A DNA stretch of 64,000 bases from Pyropia yezoensis (taxonomy: Eukaryota > Rhodophyta > Bangiophyceae > Bangiales > Bangiaceae). Under the pieces are notes generated by a model, which saw only the letters and a list, made by a program, of their open reading frames with translations, made no database searches and was not told where the DNA came from. Of this stretch, positions 42,005 through 53,572 are shown piece after piece (within the stretch, counting starts at the first letter, position 1; each line of letters begins with the position of its first letter). Location of the stretch: positions 22,779,554 to 22,843,553 of the forward strand of contig CM020619.1 in NCBI GenBank assembly GCA_009829735.1. The letters are read 5' to 3'. Position numbers and translations under genes: made by a program.

Positions 42005-43115
42005 GCCCGCGTGCAGCAGGGGCAAGAAGACGGGTGAAGGAGGAGGGGGGGGTGCAGGGGGGGGGGGGGGGGGGGGCGGGGTTGGTGTCCACGGGCGGCA
42101 GCGGGGAGGAGAGGATAGCCCAAAGCGGCGGGCGAGACCCGCCACAGAACGTCGACTGCACGAGCAGCGCCGACCGGCACGCGTCCGTACCGGCGGCGGT
42201 CTCGTGGGTGACAGCGCGGGCAGCCAGCGGCGCACAGCTGTGCGCCTGCAGGGGAGGAGGTGGGGGGGAAGCAGGCGGCTGCTGCCCAATGGGGCTGCGC
42301 GTCGGGAGGAAGGGGGGGGTGGTGGGGAAGGGGGGGGAAGACGACCACCCCAATGACCGGCCGCACGCCTGCACGAGCGCGTTGTGGTGGGGGGGGGGGG
42401 GAGGGGGGGAGGAGGGGAGGCAGAGCGGGAAGGCGTCGCGTTGCCTGTCGCCTGTGGCGTGTCGGGTTCCAGGTGGAAGTGAGAGGGGCCCCGTGGGCGG
42501 CCGAGATATTTCCGCGTCACCCCGCCACGGGCCAATGGGCGGGGCCGCGACACACGCAATGGGGCACCAAGCCAGAGCGGATCACCGGATGATCCGCGGT
42601 GTGATCTGCTCAAAATGGCGCGCGCGTGCACGACAGGCGCGAGGGGCCGGACTGTTTCGAGTGTCGGGGGCAGCGACTGGTGGTGCTGCTAACGGCAACG
42701 GCCGGCCGTAGAGTGGCTGAGTCGGGGGGCGGCAAGAAAACAGCGGGCGCGAGCCGTGGCGAGGCGGGAAAGAAAGATGCACAGCACGGGTCGGGACCGT
42801 CCAAGGTCCGGCTGTCATGGTAGGGTGCCTGCTGGACGGCGCCCCCACGGTCGAGCGGGCGGTGCCACACGCTCGGACGACAGAGTTGTGAAAACGAGGA
42901 CATGTCGATGGGGCCCAGCGTACACTGGCGCTGGGCTCGGGCACCCGCACCTCAAAGGACAAAGGCGCCGCGCACCACGCGGTGTGGACGCGACCCAAAC
43001 GCAGCAGTAGCAGCCGAAACAACGGGGCAGCAGGGCGGTCACCCCCCATTGGCCTTATCGCAGCCCCCCCCTTCAAACCCCCCCCCTCACTCACCCACCC
43101 GCCTCCCCCTTCGCG
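42005..43115. other. Spacer upstream of MDR gene
   Basis: It contains a long G run (about 42058-42077), further G-rich patches near 42384-42420 and C-rich DNA near 43065-43100. It should contain the MDR promoter and the 3' end of the next gene. No gene seen. Confidence 0.5.
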
Positions 43116-45659
43116 TCAAGGCACCCGCGCGGCGGACCGCTTGTTCCGTTTGAGCCGCCACTTGCCATCCACCTTGAGCTCCAAGCTCGTCACGCGGTAG
43201 CTGGTGACGGGCGTCCCGCCCCCCGCCTCGTGAACGGGCACGGTCTCCACGTCGAAGGTGAGGACGGTGGAGCCGGGCGCAAAGAGCGACGACCGGTTGG
43301 AGAGGTTGAAGAACCGCACGACCGTGAGGTTCGAGCGCCAGTCGAGGCGGGCGGCCATAGCCACCAGTGCGGGCGGTAGCTTGGACCGCGCCGTTATAAT
43401 GTCCACCTCCAGGTCCCGCTCCGCCTGCGCCGTTTCGATCGCCTCTTCCGACGCCAGCACGGGCGCGGGGGGCGGGGCGGCGGGCGGGCCACCCACCGAC
43501 TCATCGTCCAGGATGACCGTCTTGGGTGGGGGGGGCGCCGCGGGGGCGGACGCCGCCGCCCGCCGCCGTCGCTGCACCGGCGCACGCGCCGGCGCGTCCA
43601 CGCCGCCCTCCTCCTCGTCGTCGTCGGGGGGGGCGGCGGCCGCCGCCCGGCGGCCGCGCGCCCGTGAGGGGCCCCCCGACCGGCGGGCGGCGGGCTCGCC
43701 ACCCCCCCCTGCCGCCGTCGGAGCAGACGTGGTCTTGGCGCGCTTGCCCTGGCGGCCCGAGTTGCGGCGCTGCCCCAGCACCACTTCTGCCTCTTCCAGC
43801 GGGCTCGGCCGCCGCCGTCGCGCCCGGGGCCGCGCGCCCGCGGCGGCGGCACGCGCCTCGCTGCTGCCGCCGTCGCTGTCTGCCACAAGAAAGTCGTCAT
43901 CTTCGACACGGCGGCGGCGGCGGTCCCGGCGGCGGTCGCCCGACCCGCCGGCCGTCGCAGCGTCGCGCCGCCGTCGCCGACGAGGGGCGTCCGCCTCGTC
44001 CTCGTCGTCTGACGTGACGACAACGTTCGCAAGCACCGGCTGCGCGGCGGGCGTGCCCCCCTCCGCATCCGACGACGACGCGGACGTGATCACCGTCGCG
44101 CCACGGGAGGTGCGGACGCGCTTGGGCGTCGCCGCCGCCCGTCGCTCAGCTGCCTGTCGCCGCCGGGCTTCGCGCTCGGCAATGGCGGCCGCGCGCGCCT
44201 GGTCTGCTTCCAGGCGGGCCGCCTCCCGGGCCGCCCGCTTGGCAGCGCGGGTAGCCTCCCGAGCTGCCAGCGTGTCGGGGGCGGTGGGGAGCTCGTCTTC
44301 TCTACCCGCTACAATCGAGCGGGCCCCCGTCGCGCGAGCGCTCCCAGCGAGGAGCATCATGTCGAGGTGCACCTCGCGGCTTCTTACATTTTCTCTGTCC
44401 GTCACGGGGGTGCTGTTGACCATTCGCGCGTACTGCTCGTTGGCCACCCGGCTCATCGCCTCCTTAGTGCGGAGGGCGAGGCCAGACATTCCGCCGGCGG
44501 GGCCCCCCATCGGCCCGCCGGGCGTACGCCCGCCAGCGGCCGCCCCGCCAAGGCCGCCACCAGTCGCACCGGCGCCGCCGGCGCCACCACCTCCGCCCCC
44601 CGTGGCTACCCGCGAGTGGCGTCCCCGGTGGAGCTCCTCCTCGAGGTCGGGCGCGTCATCGGCAACGACAAAGCCAGGTCCCAGGCTCCCGAGGAGGTCA
44701 TCCAGCCCTGGTGGCCGGAGGGAGCGCGCGAGCAGCGGTAGGGTCGGCGGAAGGACCTCCTCCACCGCCCGCCACGCATCCAGGGCGTCGTCCAAGGCGG
44801 GCGTCGGGGGTAGGTCCCCGGCGGCGACACTGCCGTCAGCGGCGGCGTCACCCCTCCCGGCTGTCGCCCCGCCGTCAGCGCTCCCAAACGGGTCGCCCCC
44901 TCCCAGAGGGTGGTCATCCGCCCAGCCCCCCCCCCCCCCCAGCACCTCCTCCTCCTCCTCCCCCCCCCCGCCCAAAAATTCCGTCGCAGCGAGCGGATGG
45001 CCGTCGTCCCACCCACCGCCCCCTGGCTGCAGGCGCCCCAGCCCGGTGGCATCATCCCACGCAGCCGTCGGCGCCAGGGCGGCCACCCGGTCCAGCCGCA
45101 TGCGTGACAGGCGGTCGCCCAGGTGCGCCCGCGCCGCGGCTGCGAGCGCCGCCACGGCTTCTCCCAGCAGGCTGTCGGGCGCGGGTGCCGCCACCGCCGT
45201 CGCCGCCGCCACCGCCGCCACCCACGCAGTGTCTGTCGTGGTCGCCGACGGGGGCCGGCCAGCCCCCCCCCCACCGCCGCCTCCACCGTCGGCACCACCA
45301 CCGCGTCCGCTCAGCTCCGCGCGGCGGACCTTCGCACCCGCCGACGCGGCCAGCGTTGCCGACAGCCGCCGCTGCTCCTCCCCGGGAGCGTAGACGGCGA
45401 GGGCAGCCAGCGCCCGCGCCTGGTCGGCCGGCCGCCCGCCCAGCGACATGACGTGGCTGATGCGGAGGAGGTCCCCGCGGGGGGCGCCCGCTGATAGCCA
45501 CACGGGCGCCACATCTGTGGGGGGGGCGGGGGGGGTTTCCCCATCACCCCCACTGGGGGTGTGGAAGGCGGTCGGCTCATCGCGCCCGCGCCGGCGGTGC
45601 GCGTCGGGGCTGGGGCTCCGGTTGCGGCTGCTGACGTTGCCGACGCCGCCGCTCACCAT
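43116..45659 (-). CDS. Large hypothetical protein, Ala/Arg/Gly-rich with a conserved-looking C-terminus
   Basis: The protein is 847 aa from ATG 45659 (MVSGGVGNVSSRNRS). Residues about 60-200 have helical Leu-rich segments (DQARALAALAVYAPGEEQRR, LLGEAVAALAAAARAHLGDR). A Gly/Asp-rich section follows, then TKEAMSRVANEQYARMVNST and a charged coiled coil (REATRAAKRAAREAARLEAD). Next come alternating acidic and basic runs (SDDEDEADAPRRRRRRD), as in nuclear proteins. The last ~90 residues are better structured (NLTVVRFFNLSNRSSLFAPG, KVDGKWRLKRNKRS). I do not recognise the family. The frame is uninterrupted over 2.5 kb, and residue order changes sensibly along it, but the opposite strand is also open for 2.1 kb, so composition contributes. 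Confidence 0.55.
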   Translation of the reverse strand: MVSGGVGNVSSRNRSPSPDAHRRRGRDEPTAFHTPSGGDGETPPAPPTDVAPVWLSAGAPRGDLLRISHVMSLGGRPADQARALAALAVYAPGEEQRRLSATLAASAGAKVRRAELSGRGGGADGGGGGGGGAGRPPSATTTDTAWVAAVAAATAVAAPAPDSLLGEAVAALAAAARAHLGDRLSRMRLDRVAALAPTAAWDDATGLGRLQPGGGGWDDGHPLAATEFLGGGGEEEEEVLGGGGGWADDHPLGGGDPFGSADGGATAGRGDAAADGSVAAGDLPPTPALDDALDAWRAVEEVLPPTLPLLARSLRPPGLDDLLGSLGPGFVVADDAPDLEEELHRGRHSRVATGGGGGGAGGAGATGGGLGGAAAGGRTPGGPMGGPAGGMSGLALRTKEAMSRVANEQYARMVNSTPVTDRENVRSREVHLDMMLLAGSARATGARSIVAGREDELPTAPDTLAAREATRAAKRAAREAARLEADQARAAAIAEREARRRQAAERRAAATPKRVRTSRGATVITSASSSDAEGGTPAAQPVLANVVVTSDDEDEADAPRRRRRRDAATAGGSGDRRRDRRRRRVEDDDFLVADSDGGSSEARAAAAGARPRARRRRPSPLEEAEVVLGQRRNSGRQGKRAKTTSAPTAAGGGGEPAARRSGGPSRARGRRAAAAAPPDDDEEEGGVDAPARAPVQRRRRAAASAPAAPPPPKTVILDDESVGGPPAAPPPAPVLASEEAIETAQAERDLEVDIITARSKLPPALVAMAARLDWRSNLTVVRFFNLSNRSSLFAPGSTVLTFDVETVPVHEAGGGTPVTSYRVTSLELKVDGKWRLKRNKRSAARVP

Positions 45660-46885
45660 GATCTCCTGCCAGGCGGGCAGAAAGGCCGCGGACACCACCC
45701 CACACCCCCAATTCAACGAGGGTTGCCACGGGGCCGACGATGGGGACGGCCGCCCCCTCCGTCAGACGCCGCCGCCAACGCCGTGGTCGTCGCCGCGGCC
45801 GTCGCCGCAACCGCCGCCGTGGCGGCCGCCAGCCGCGCTTCCAGAAGGGCCTCGGGAAGAGGGGCGGGGGGGCGGCGAGCCCGCCACGCACGGCGACGGC
45901 GCCGCTCGTGCGCCGGGGCCCCACCTGTGGTTCGGCGGTCGCGGCAGGGTGGCGCCGAGGTTGTGTCGACCACAACCCGAGCCGTGCACCCGGGCGAGGC
46001 AGCGAGAGGCCCCATTGCTGGGCTCACTTGAACAGCTGAAATCTGATCGTAAGCAGAAAATCCACATGACCACACATTCGGTGTAGTTCGACTGCATTTG
46101 TGAACAGAGAAAATATGTTTTGGTAAGGCATCACACGTGTACGTGCAACTTCATGACACGTGCAATGAAACAAAGAGGTCGGCGATGAACCATCTCGAAG
46201 GTGTCGAGCCCCTGCGCTGGTCAACGCTCATAGATACTGTACCGCGCCCGATCGGCCGGTGGGATTACAGTACCTACATACATCAATTCCTCTCCCTTCT
46301 CCGCTCTCTCCCGCCGCTCGCCAACAGCTGCTTCTCGTCTCGTAAAGCCGCTCCCGGACCGAAGCACAGAGCCCGTTCAGATCGCGTCGAGCTCGTGCAA
46401 GCATGTCGCTATTGAAAGAAAAGAAGGCATGCAAATGCCTCGCATCTGATTGGCATGCGAGTAATAAACTCTTCGGCGCACTCTAGGACATTACCTACCG
46501 CCTGCGATCTGCGATGAGACGTATTATCAAGATGCTAAAGCTTTCGTATGCACTCGGCCAGCCGGGCTATCCATTGCGATGGTAGAGGACGCCGCTTGGG
46601 TGCTTATCTGCTGAGATGTGGGTGTTCATCAAGCCGTCGTTCAGTGTTTACTCCTGTCACAATGACGCGGGAGTTCCAAAAGATACACGTTTATATTTTG
46701 GCCCTGCCGTACCGCCCCGTCCGTCACAAGAGTCGTCACGGGGCCGGCAAGCCGTGAACGCGGGTAGCAGCCCGCACCCACGCAAAGAGAGGGTAAACAG
46801 CGTGCCGCGCCATGGAGGCGGGCGAAGATTGTCCCGCCCAAGGAGTGGGACAAGTGGGGGCCAAGCCGGGAAGGAGGGCGGGGAT
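45660..46885. other. Intergenic stretch left of the DIRS-like element
   Basis: 45660-45970 is GC-rich and should include the promoter of the gene at 45659. From 46030 to 46740 the DNA is clearly less GC-rich than the rest of the window, with no gene or RNA recognised. Confidence 0.5.
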
Positions 46886-46946
46886 GACGCAGCGGAAAGA
46901 GAGCCGGCGCGAGGGCCAACGAACGTGCCGGCCATCTACGGCCGGC
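46886..46946. repeat. DIRS-like terminal repeat, outer part of left copy
   Basis: It matches 60769-60833 (shared gagagccggcgcgagggc and ccatctacg blocks). It is cut by copy 3; its continuation is at 56329. Confidence 0.75.
46942..46946. repeat. Target-site duplication CCGGC, left of copy 3
   Basis: CCGGC precedes the 5' LTR and follows the 3' LTR (56324-56328). Confidence 0.9.
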
Positions 46947-47415
46947 TGTGGCAGTATTGACCCCCAGGTAGGGGGGCAACACGTGCCATGCAAGGGGCGG
47001 CAGGCCACTAGCCTGATCCGTTCCTCCCCCTGCAGTTGGGTCCATATTCCCTAAGTTTGGGATAGTTAGCTTAGTAGTAAATCCAACTTGGATTTGAGGG
47101 TTTTCTGCATTTATCGTCTTGAATTTTCGTGTGGCCCGGTGGGCAGGTGCTGGGGTGGGAGATTCTGAGTGGCGAGATTCTGAGTGGACCCTGGGGGGAT
47201 AAGGGGAGGGACAGCGGGGCTTGGCCCTGCGTCCCCGTCCCGACCAAGAAACTGTTGGACCACACACCATCCTCTTGTTTGTCCGTGGGGGGTTTGCCCC
47301 ACAACAGGGACAGAGTGTGTGCGACTTGCACTTCTTCCGGTTCCCCCGACACGGGAGGCAGCCCTAGCACACCGCCCCAACTTGGGTGCCGTGTGTGCTA
47401 GTGGTTTTTGCCACA
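46947..47415 (+). repeat. 5' LTR of family A copy 3
   Basis: It is 469 bp, TGTGGCA...TGCCACA. The PBS begins three bases further on. Confidence 0.96.
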
Positions 47416-47417
47416 TT

Positions 47418-47436
47418 TGGTGGAGCAGCAGGGGAC
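47418..47436 (+). other. Primer-binding site of copy 3
   Basis: Identical 19-mer to copy 2 and family B; followed by the CCGGGTGCACCCGG palindrome at 47454-47467. Confidence 0.8.
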
Positions 47437-47534
47437 AGAAGTAAACTTTACCTCCGGGTGCACCCGGGTGTAGGGGGCCCTCTGTCTCAGAGGAACGGTG
47501 GACTTGGACCGTGTCATACGGATCGTCAGCCAAC

Positions 47535-49481
47535 ATGGCTAGCTCGGACCCCCCGTCGTCCGGGGAGTACACGGGTGACGCACGTACTTCAGTGCCTTTG
47601 AATACTGGTGAGACACAGGTGGGTTTACCTGGGGTCGCAGAGGGACTAGAGGTCCCTCAAGCCAGCAGGACTGGAAGTACGGGCGGGCAACAGGCCACCC
47701 CGACTCAGTCAGGAGTTCACTCGGGTGACACTTCTGATGTGGGTGGGCCGAAGTCTGGCCACCGTGTGGTATACTCAACGGGAACGTCCCAAGGGGTGAG
47801 GACTGTCCCCGCGGGTTCCACTCGGGTTGGAGCCAACTTTGGCTTGGAGTCGTCGCCAACTAGGCTTTCGGAGGACGGTGGACCTCCGTTGGTCGGCGAT
47901 GGGCTCGCGCCCATGCTCCCGGTTGAGACCCCTGAGGAACGTGGTTACCCCTCAGGTGGACTCCCGGAGGCGAACCGAGACTCAACTGGAGTCGTCAATC
48001 CACTCCTCGCGGAAACTGTCCGTCGGGAGGCGACCAATGTGTTGTGGCAGACTTTGCCGGACCTGGTGGTCACGATGACGAATACTATTCTGAATCAGAT
48101 TGTGGCGAGTTTGCCAGATGGCCTTAATGTCCAAACCGGATTGGGGCTTTCGAGCCCGCAGGCGCAGGGGGAATCCCCCCTGACGCCTATCTCTGGTCGC
48201 CCCGAACTGGGGGCGACACCTGTGACTCCCAACGAGGGAGCCACACCATACTCGGTGGGGCGTACGCCCTTCACGGGGGAGTTCCCCCCGGAAACGCCGG
48301 CGGCTACACCAAGCGCGCCGCGCCGGACTACAGGCACTGAGAGTGAACTTACCCCAGTGCCACAGCGGCTGTTCCCTCAACGTGAGGTGCCGCCCAAGAT
48401 CCAGGTAGCCAACCCGGTCTACCAGAGGATCTTTGACTGTGAGACCTACGCCCTCCACAACAAGTCGGTGGCGTATGGTCCTGACCAGGCCCGAGCCATG
48501 GGCCGTGCCAAGAAGAATGCACTTCATTCTTTTGGGCACAAAGCGGAGTGGGACGGAACTCCCCCCCTCCGTGTCTTTGAGTTCCTACGTCGTTTCACAA
48601 AAGCCTGTGACGACAATGCCATAAGTGAAGGCATGGCTTTTTACATGCTACAGGAGTTTACGAAGAGCGACCTACGGACAGAACTTATGTCCGTCATGCC
48701 CAGCTCCTCAAGTGGAGGCGCTGGGGAGGTGACGTCCTATTTGGAGCTCGTCAACTGGTTGTTGAGAGCCATGGTTGATGAGGCAGCGTTGGCTTCTCAA
48801 GTCGAGGAGTTTACGCAAGCCCATCAGGAAGAGGCGGAGGACGAGTTGTCCTTTGCGGAGCGAGTCCGTAAGCTCAACAATCTTTGTGGGTTTCTTCATC
48901 CACAAGCTGTGGTGAAGAGTCGGTTTGTGGAGGGACTCCATTGGTCAGTCCGGATGGAGACCCGGGAGCATAACACTGCCCGGGCGACCCTGGCCGAGTT
49001 GGCCAGGTTCGCCTATCGCAGAGGCGAGGCCTACCGCAAGTTGCGGGAGGAACAACGCCAGGAGCGTCAGGCCGAGTTGGCCAAGGAACGGGAGGAGGCG
49101 CGCCAGGCCAGAGAGTTGAGAGAGGCACGCCGAATCCGCAAGGAGAGGGTGGTAGCTGCCGTGGGAGCTTCCCAGGGTATCCCTTCGTCTTCCCCAGTTG
49201 GGAAGACCCCTCCCGGAACGGACCATCGGTGTTGGAACTGCAACTCCGATGGTCACTGGGCATATGATTGCCCTAAGTTGAGTAAACGCATCCAACAACT
49301 TGTTAGGAATGCGAGTAAAAAGTCGGCTACGAACGAAGTACGTTCACGCCGCGAGGGTGGGTCTCGACCGGTCGTTGCGGTCGCCACACCCTCGGCGGAG
49401 GAGGCGGACACGTCGTCCTCGGACTCGTCGTCTTCCTCCCCGCCCTCAGATTCGGACGCCAAGTCGGCGGGAAACGAATGA
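47535..49481 (+). CDS. gag: Gag of family A copy 3
   Basis: It is 648 aa from ATG 47535, the same start as copy 2, and intact through the CCHC knuckle (CWNCNSDGHWAYDC). It differs from copy 2 by scattered replacements (for example LGHKAEW-side changes, TKSDLRTEL for TKGDLRTEL, REEARQA for RQEARQA), consistent with a source lineage kept under purifying selection. TGA 49479-49481 overlaps the pol ATG at 49478. Confidence 0.93.
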   Translation: MASSDPPSSGEYTGDARTSVPLNTGETQVGLPGVAEGLEVPQASRTGSTGGQQATPTQSGVHSGDTSDVGGPKSGHRVVYSTGTSQGVRTVPAGSTRVGANFGLESSPTRLSEDGGPPLVGDGLAPMLPVETPEERGYPSGGLPEANRDSTGVVNPLLAETVRREATNVLWQTLPDLVVTMTNTILNQIVASLPDGLNVQTGLGLSSPQAQGESPLTPISGRPELGATPVTPNEGATPYSVGRTPFTGEFPPETPAATPSAPRRTTGTESELTPVPQRLFPQREVPPKIQVANPVYQRIFDCETYALHNKSVAYGPDQARAMGRAKKNALHSFGHKAEWDGTPPLRVFEFLRRFTKACDDNAISEGMAFYMLQEFTKSDLRTELMSVMPSSSSGGAGEVTSYLELVNWLLRAMVDEAALASQVEEFTQAHQEEAEDELSFAERVRKLNNLCGFLHPQAVVKSRFVEGLHWSVRMETREHNTARATLAELARFAYRRGEAYRKLREEQRQERQAELAKEREEARQARELREARRIRKERVVAAVGASQGIPSSSPVGKTPPGTDHRCWNCNSDGHWAYDCPKLSKRIQQLVRNASKKSATNEVRSRREGGSRPVVAVATPSAEEADTSSSDSSSSSPPSDSDAKSAGNE

Positions 49482-52400
49482 ACGTTGGGGCTGGTCGTCC
49501 GAAGCTCACAACGGCAGCCTCGGCCAAGTGGGCCAGGAGGACGAACCAACCGTGCCGGATACTGCGGCGACCTAAGGGAGTCCGCCCACCTCGGGTAGGA
49601 CTCCCCAAGAACGTAAACCCACGTCGGGTCATCGCGGTGCTGACGGGTGAGAACTTCCAGGTGGCTGGACGGGTGCAACTTGCCCCCGGCCGTGCATGCT
49701 GTACCCGTATCGTACTTGATACCGGGTCAGGAGCCTCCTTGATACGCAAGTCGCTATTACCAAAGGAGGTGAAGCTCCAACGCTGGAGGTCCAAAGCTGA
49801 CCATATGATTGACATCAATGGTGGGGTACTTCCCATCGTTGGTGCCGTGACCCTACCAACTAGGTTGGGGACCCATGAGGTCGACGTGACCTATGGCGTA
49901 GTTGAGAATATATCGGTACCCCTGCTTCTGGGTACCCCTTATGTTGTTACACAAGTGCCTTTGATTTGTGGCCCTGAGTACTGGGTCAAGTTGATGAATG
50001 GGGAGACTATCCCCATCCTTGGTAAGGGAAAGTCTGTGGCTCCTGTGACAGTCTCACAGTCGAAGCCTGTTTGTTCGGTGAGGGAAGGGTTTACTGCTAC
50101 CCTGCGTTTAGCCCGCAAAGTCACGTTGCCCCCCAACTCGGTGGCGCACGTTGATGTTGTAACTGATTTTACGGGGAACGGGTTGGTGCACCCTCACCCC
50201 CGTCTTGCTCGCAAGCACCAAGTGCATGTTGCCCTTGGCACGATGGACTCCAAAGCCGGAGTCCCGTGGAGGATCCAGGTGATAAACCTGAGCCCGACGC
50301 CCAAGTACTTCAAGTCAGGAGCCAAGTTCGGCTATATCGACCAACACGAGGGACCGGTAGTAGCGGTCACCCTCAACGCGGGCGCAAGTAGCGACCCGAA
50401 GTCCGGAAAGGAGAAGCATCAAGCCAAGTCGGCCGCCTCTCCTCGACCCCATGTGAACATGGAGGGTGTCCCCCCCAGGTTGAGGGTTCAAGTTGAACGC
50501 CTCTTGGACCAATATCACAAGTTGTGGGATGGTTAATTGGGACTCATGAGAGCCACCCAACACCGGATCGAGTTGAAGCCCGGTGCACCCCCTATACGCC
50601 AACAACCGTATAGGGGAGGACCTCGTTCAAGGGCCCTCGTTAAGGAGCAAGATGCTCGCATGGAGGCCCTCGATGTGATCGAGGCCAGCAACGCCGAGTG
50701 GGCGAGTCCGGTGGTTATCGTCCCCAAAGTTGATGGGACCCCCCGGTTTTGTATCGACTACCGTAAGCTCAACGAGAGCACGGTGAAGGACAGTTATCCC
50801 CTACCTAGGATGGATGACTGTCTGGACTCTCTGGGGGAGGCAAACGTGTTCTCTACCCTAGACTGTAACGCGGGGTACTGGCAAATTCCCATTGCCCCGG
50901 AGGACAGGCATAAAACTACCTTTACCTGTCACTGTGGTACCTACCAGTGCAAGGGTCTACCGTTTGGTCTGTGTAACGCGCCGGCAACTTTCCAGCGCGC
51001 TATGGACATGATTCTGGCCGGAGTACGGTGGCAGATCTGTCTTGTGTACCTAGACGATATTATTGTGTTCTCCCGAAGTCCGTAGGAACACATTGGCCAT
51101 CTTGGCCAGGTGTTCAAGCTACTTGCTGACGCCGGTGTGTCACTGAAGGCGAGTAAGTGCCACCTCTTTACTCAAGAGGTGGAGTACTTGGGACATGTTG
51201 TCCATCCGGGGCGTCTCAGTGTTAACGAGAAGAACTTGAGGGCCATTCGTAAGGCTCAGTACCCCCGGACCCAGACCCAGATGAGGAGCTTCCTCGGGAT
51301 GTGTAACGTGTACCGACGTTTCACCAAGGGCTTCGCCAAGGTGGCGAAGCCGTTGAATGAGCTAGTGAGCTCAACGCTACCGAAGAACCTGCCTCCCCCA
51401 AGTCGGGTGGAGTAGGAATCCTTTGAGACTCTTCGGGACCTTCTGCTGAAGCCCCCCATCTTGGCTATTCCCAGGTTGGGAGGCCACTACATCCTGGATG
51501 TGGACGCTAGCTACGACCAACTTGGTTGTGTGTTGCTTCAGCAGCAGCCGGACAAGGAGTACTTGCCGGTGGGATACTTTAGTAAGGGGCTGAACTCGGC
51601 CGAGAAGAACTACGGAGTCACCGAGTTGGAAGGACTCGCAGTGGTGTGGGCGGTGACGTCACTTCGTCACTACCTGGAGGGTGAGAAGTTCCTCATCCGC
51701 TGTGACCACCGCGCGTTGCAGTTCATCTTTAAGACGGACTGTACGAACACTCGTCTCAACCGGTGGAGGGTGCGACTGGCACCCTTCAACTTTGACATTG
51801 AATACCGACCTGGCAGGCAACATGCCCTTGCCGACGGCCTCTCTCGGGTACCTACCGAGGGGCTGGACACTAACCCAGTCGATGAGGACATCCCCATCGT
51901 GGGGGTAGTCACGCGCTCGGGTCAGGCGTTGAACCCCGAGGCGCCAGGGAACAAGAAGTACTTGCCCCTGTCCCTGGACGAGGTGGTGAAGGCCCAGGCC
52001 GAGGATCCCTTCTGCAAGTCGCAGAGGGATATACTGGATACAGTGGTAGAGACGCGTTTCTTTCTGGGAGACGATGGCCTCCTCATGAGGAGGGGGGTAT
52101 TCCAGGGGACCGAACAACTTGTCGTCCCCGCATCCCTCAAGGACAGTATCCTTGAGAGGGAGCACAACGCTCCCACGGGTGGACACCTGGGGTCTAGTAA
52201 ACTGTACCAGACCCTGAGGACCAGGTACTACTGGCCGTCCATGGTGGTGGACATCTACAGTTGGGTGGCTGCCTGCACAAGTTGTGCACAGAATCGTCTG
52301 ATGGAACGGCGGCCTACTACGGCTATGTTATTGTTCCCGGCCAAGGAGCCCTTCGCCGCGTTGGCGATGGACATCCTTGGGCCACTGCCCGTGACCGAGG

Positions 52401-53461
52401 AGGGCAACCAGTACCTCCTGGTCATCTGTGACCGCTTCACGAAACTTACGCGAGCGATCCCACTGGCAGAGATCACGGCCATGTCGGTCGTGTCAGCCTT
52501 CCTAGATCACTGGGTTGCCGCGTATGGCATCCCAGAAAGTACACTATCGGACAATGGACCGCAATTTGCGTCTGTACTGTTTCAGGGAGTGCTGGATATG
52601 TTGGGGGTTAAGGCAAACTATGCCACCCCCTACCACCCACAAACTAATGGGCAGGTGGAGCGCTTCAACAAAACTATTGTTAGGCAGCTGCGCCACTATG
52701 TGAGTGAGCACGTGAAGACATGGGACCAATACATTTCTATCCTTACTACTGCCTACAATTCGCAGGTTCACTCATCTACAGGGGAAGTACCCCTCGCTTT
52801 TGTGACCCCCCGTCGCGTGCGGTCTATTGCCGTGCGGCGGTCGCTCCCAACTAGGGAGGATGGTGGCAGTACGCCTACTCCTACTGAGAGTAAGGCGGAG
52901 TTCGCCGCTAGGCTTGAAAACCTCATCCCTAAAGTCAGGGCTGAGATGGACAAATCACAAAAGCGCTACAAGCGTACCTTTGACAAAAAGGTGCGCAATG
53001 CTAAACATGTCCCCGAGCAGGGTGACTGGGTGCTGGTACACTCGCACACCCCAACTGGGGGCAAGCTGGTATTCCAGACGAAGGGACCGTACCAGGTCCT
53101 TCGTACTGATGGGCGGCGCTTCACCATCGAAAGTGAGGATGGGGTCCGCACAGTGAACGGACAGGACGTGGTCAAAGTTGCACCACCGCCTGCAGGCGAC
53201 CCAGCTTGGGCGCGTGCTTTGGAAGCGTGGCGCCTCCCCTCACTGCCTGCGGCCAAACAGGGCCCGCAGGAGTACGTGTTCGATAAGTTCATCGACCACG
53301 GATGGGATGAAGACACTGACCGCCTCATGTTGAGGGTGCGTTGGTTTGGCTACAAAGCCAAGGATGATACGTGGGAGTATGTGGAGGACCTTCCCGCTGA
53401 GAAGGTCCGGGCGTACTGTGCCCGGAATGAGATAGACCCTAACAGCCCTCGCTCTACGTGA
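49478..53461 (+). pseudogene. pol: Pol polyprotein of family A copy 3, three in-frame stops
   Basis: Starts at the ATG in the ATGA overlap (MNVGAGRPKL). All domains are present in order: protease (DTGSGAS), RT (YLDD), RNase H, HHCC finger, DD35E integrase and chromodomain. Stops are TAA 50534-50536 (CAA in copies 1 and 2), TAG 51083-51085 (GAG elsewhere) and TAG 51413-51415. The last is shared with copy 2 but not copy 1. There are no frameshifts. Only protease would be made without readthrough of the first stop. Confidence 0.96.
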
Positions 53462-53572
53462 GGGAAGGCCGAACAACAGTGCCAAGAGAGTGCTTCAAGT
53501 CGAAGTGGTACGCAGAGTGGCTTTTAACTACAGCCCTAACCCTCACACTTTCACAACAAAGGCAGCTACCAA

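Noticed and set aside
39759..42356. Plus-strand ORF of 865 codons
   Set aside because: Arg/Pro-rich shadow of the MDR gene and its Gly-rich N-terminus; no motif of its own.
43258..45393. Plus-strand ORF of 711 codons
   Set aside because: Ser/Ala/Arg shadow of the minus-strand gene; only low-complexity content.
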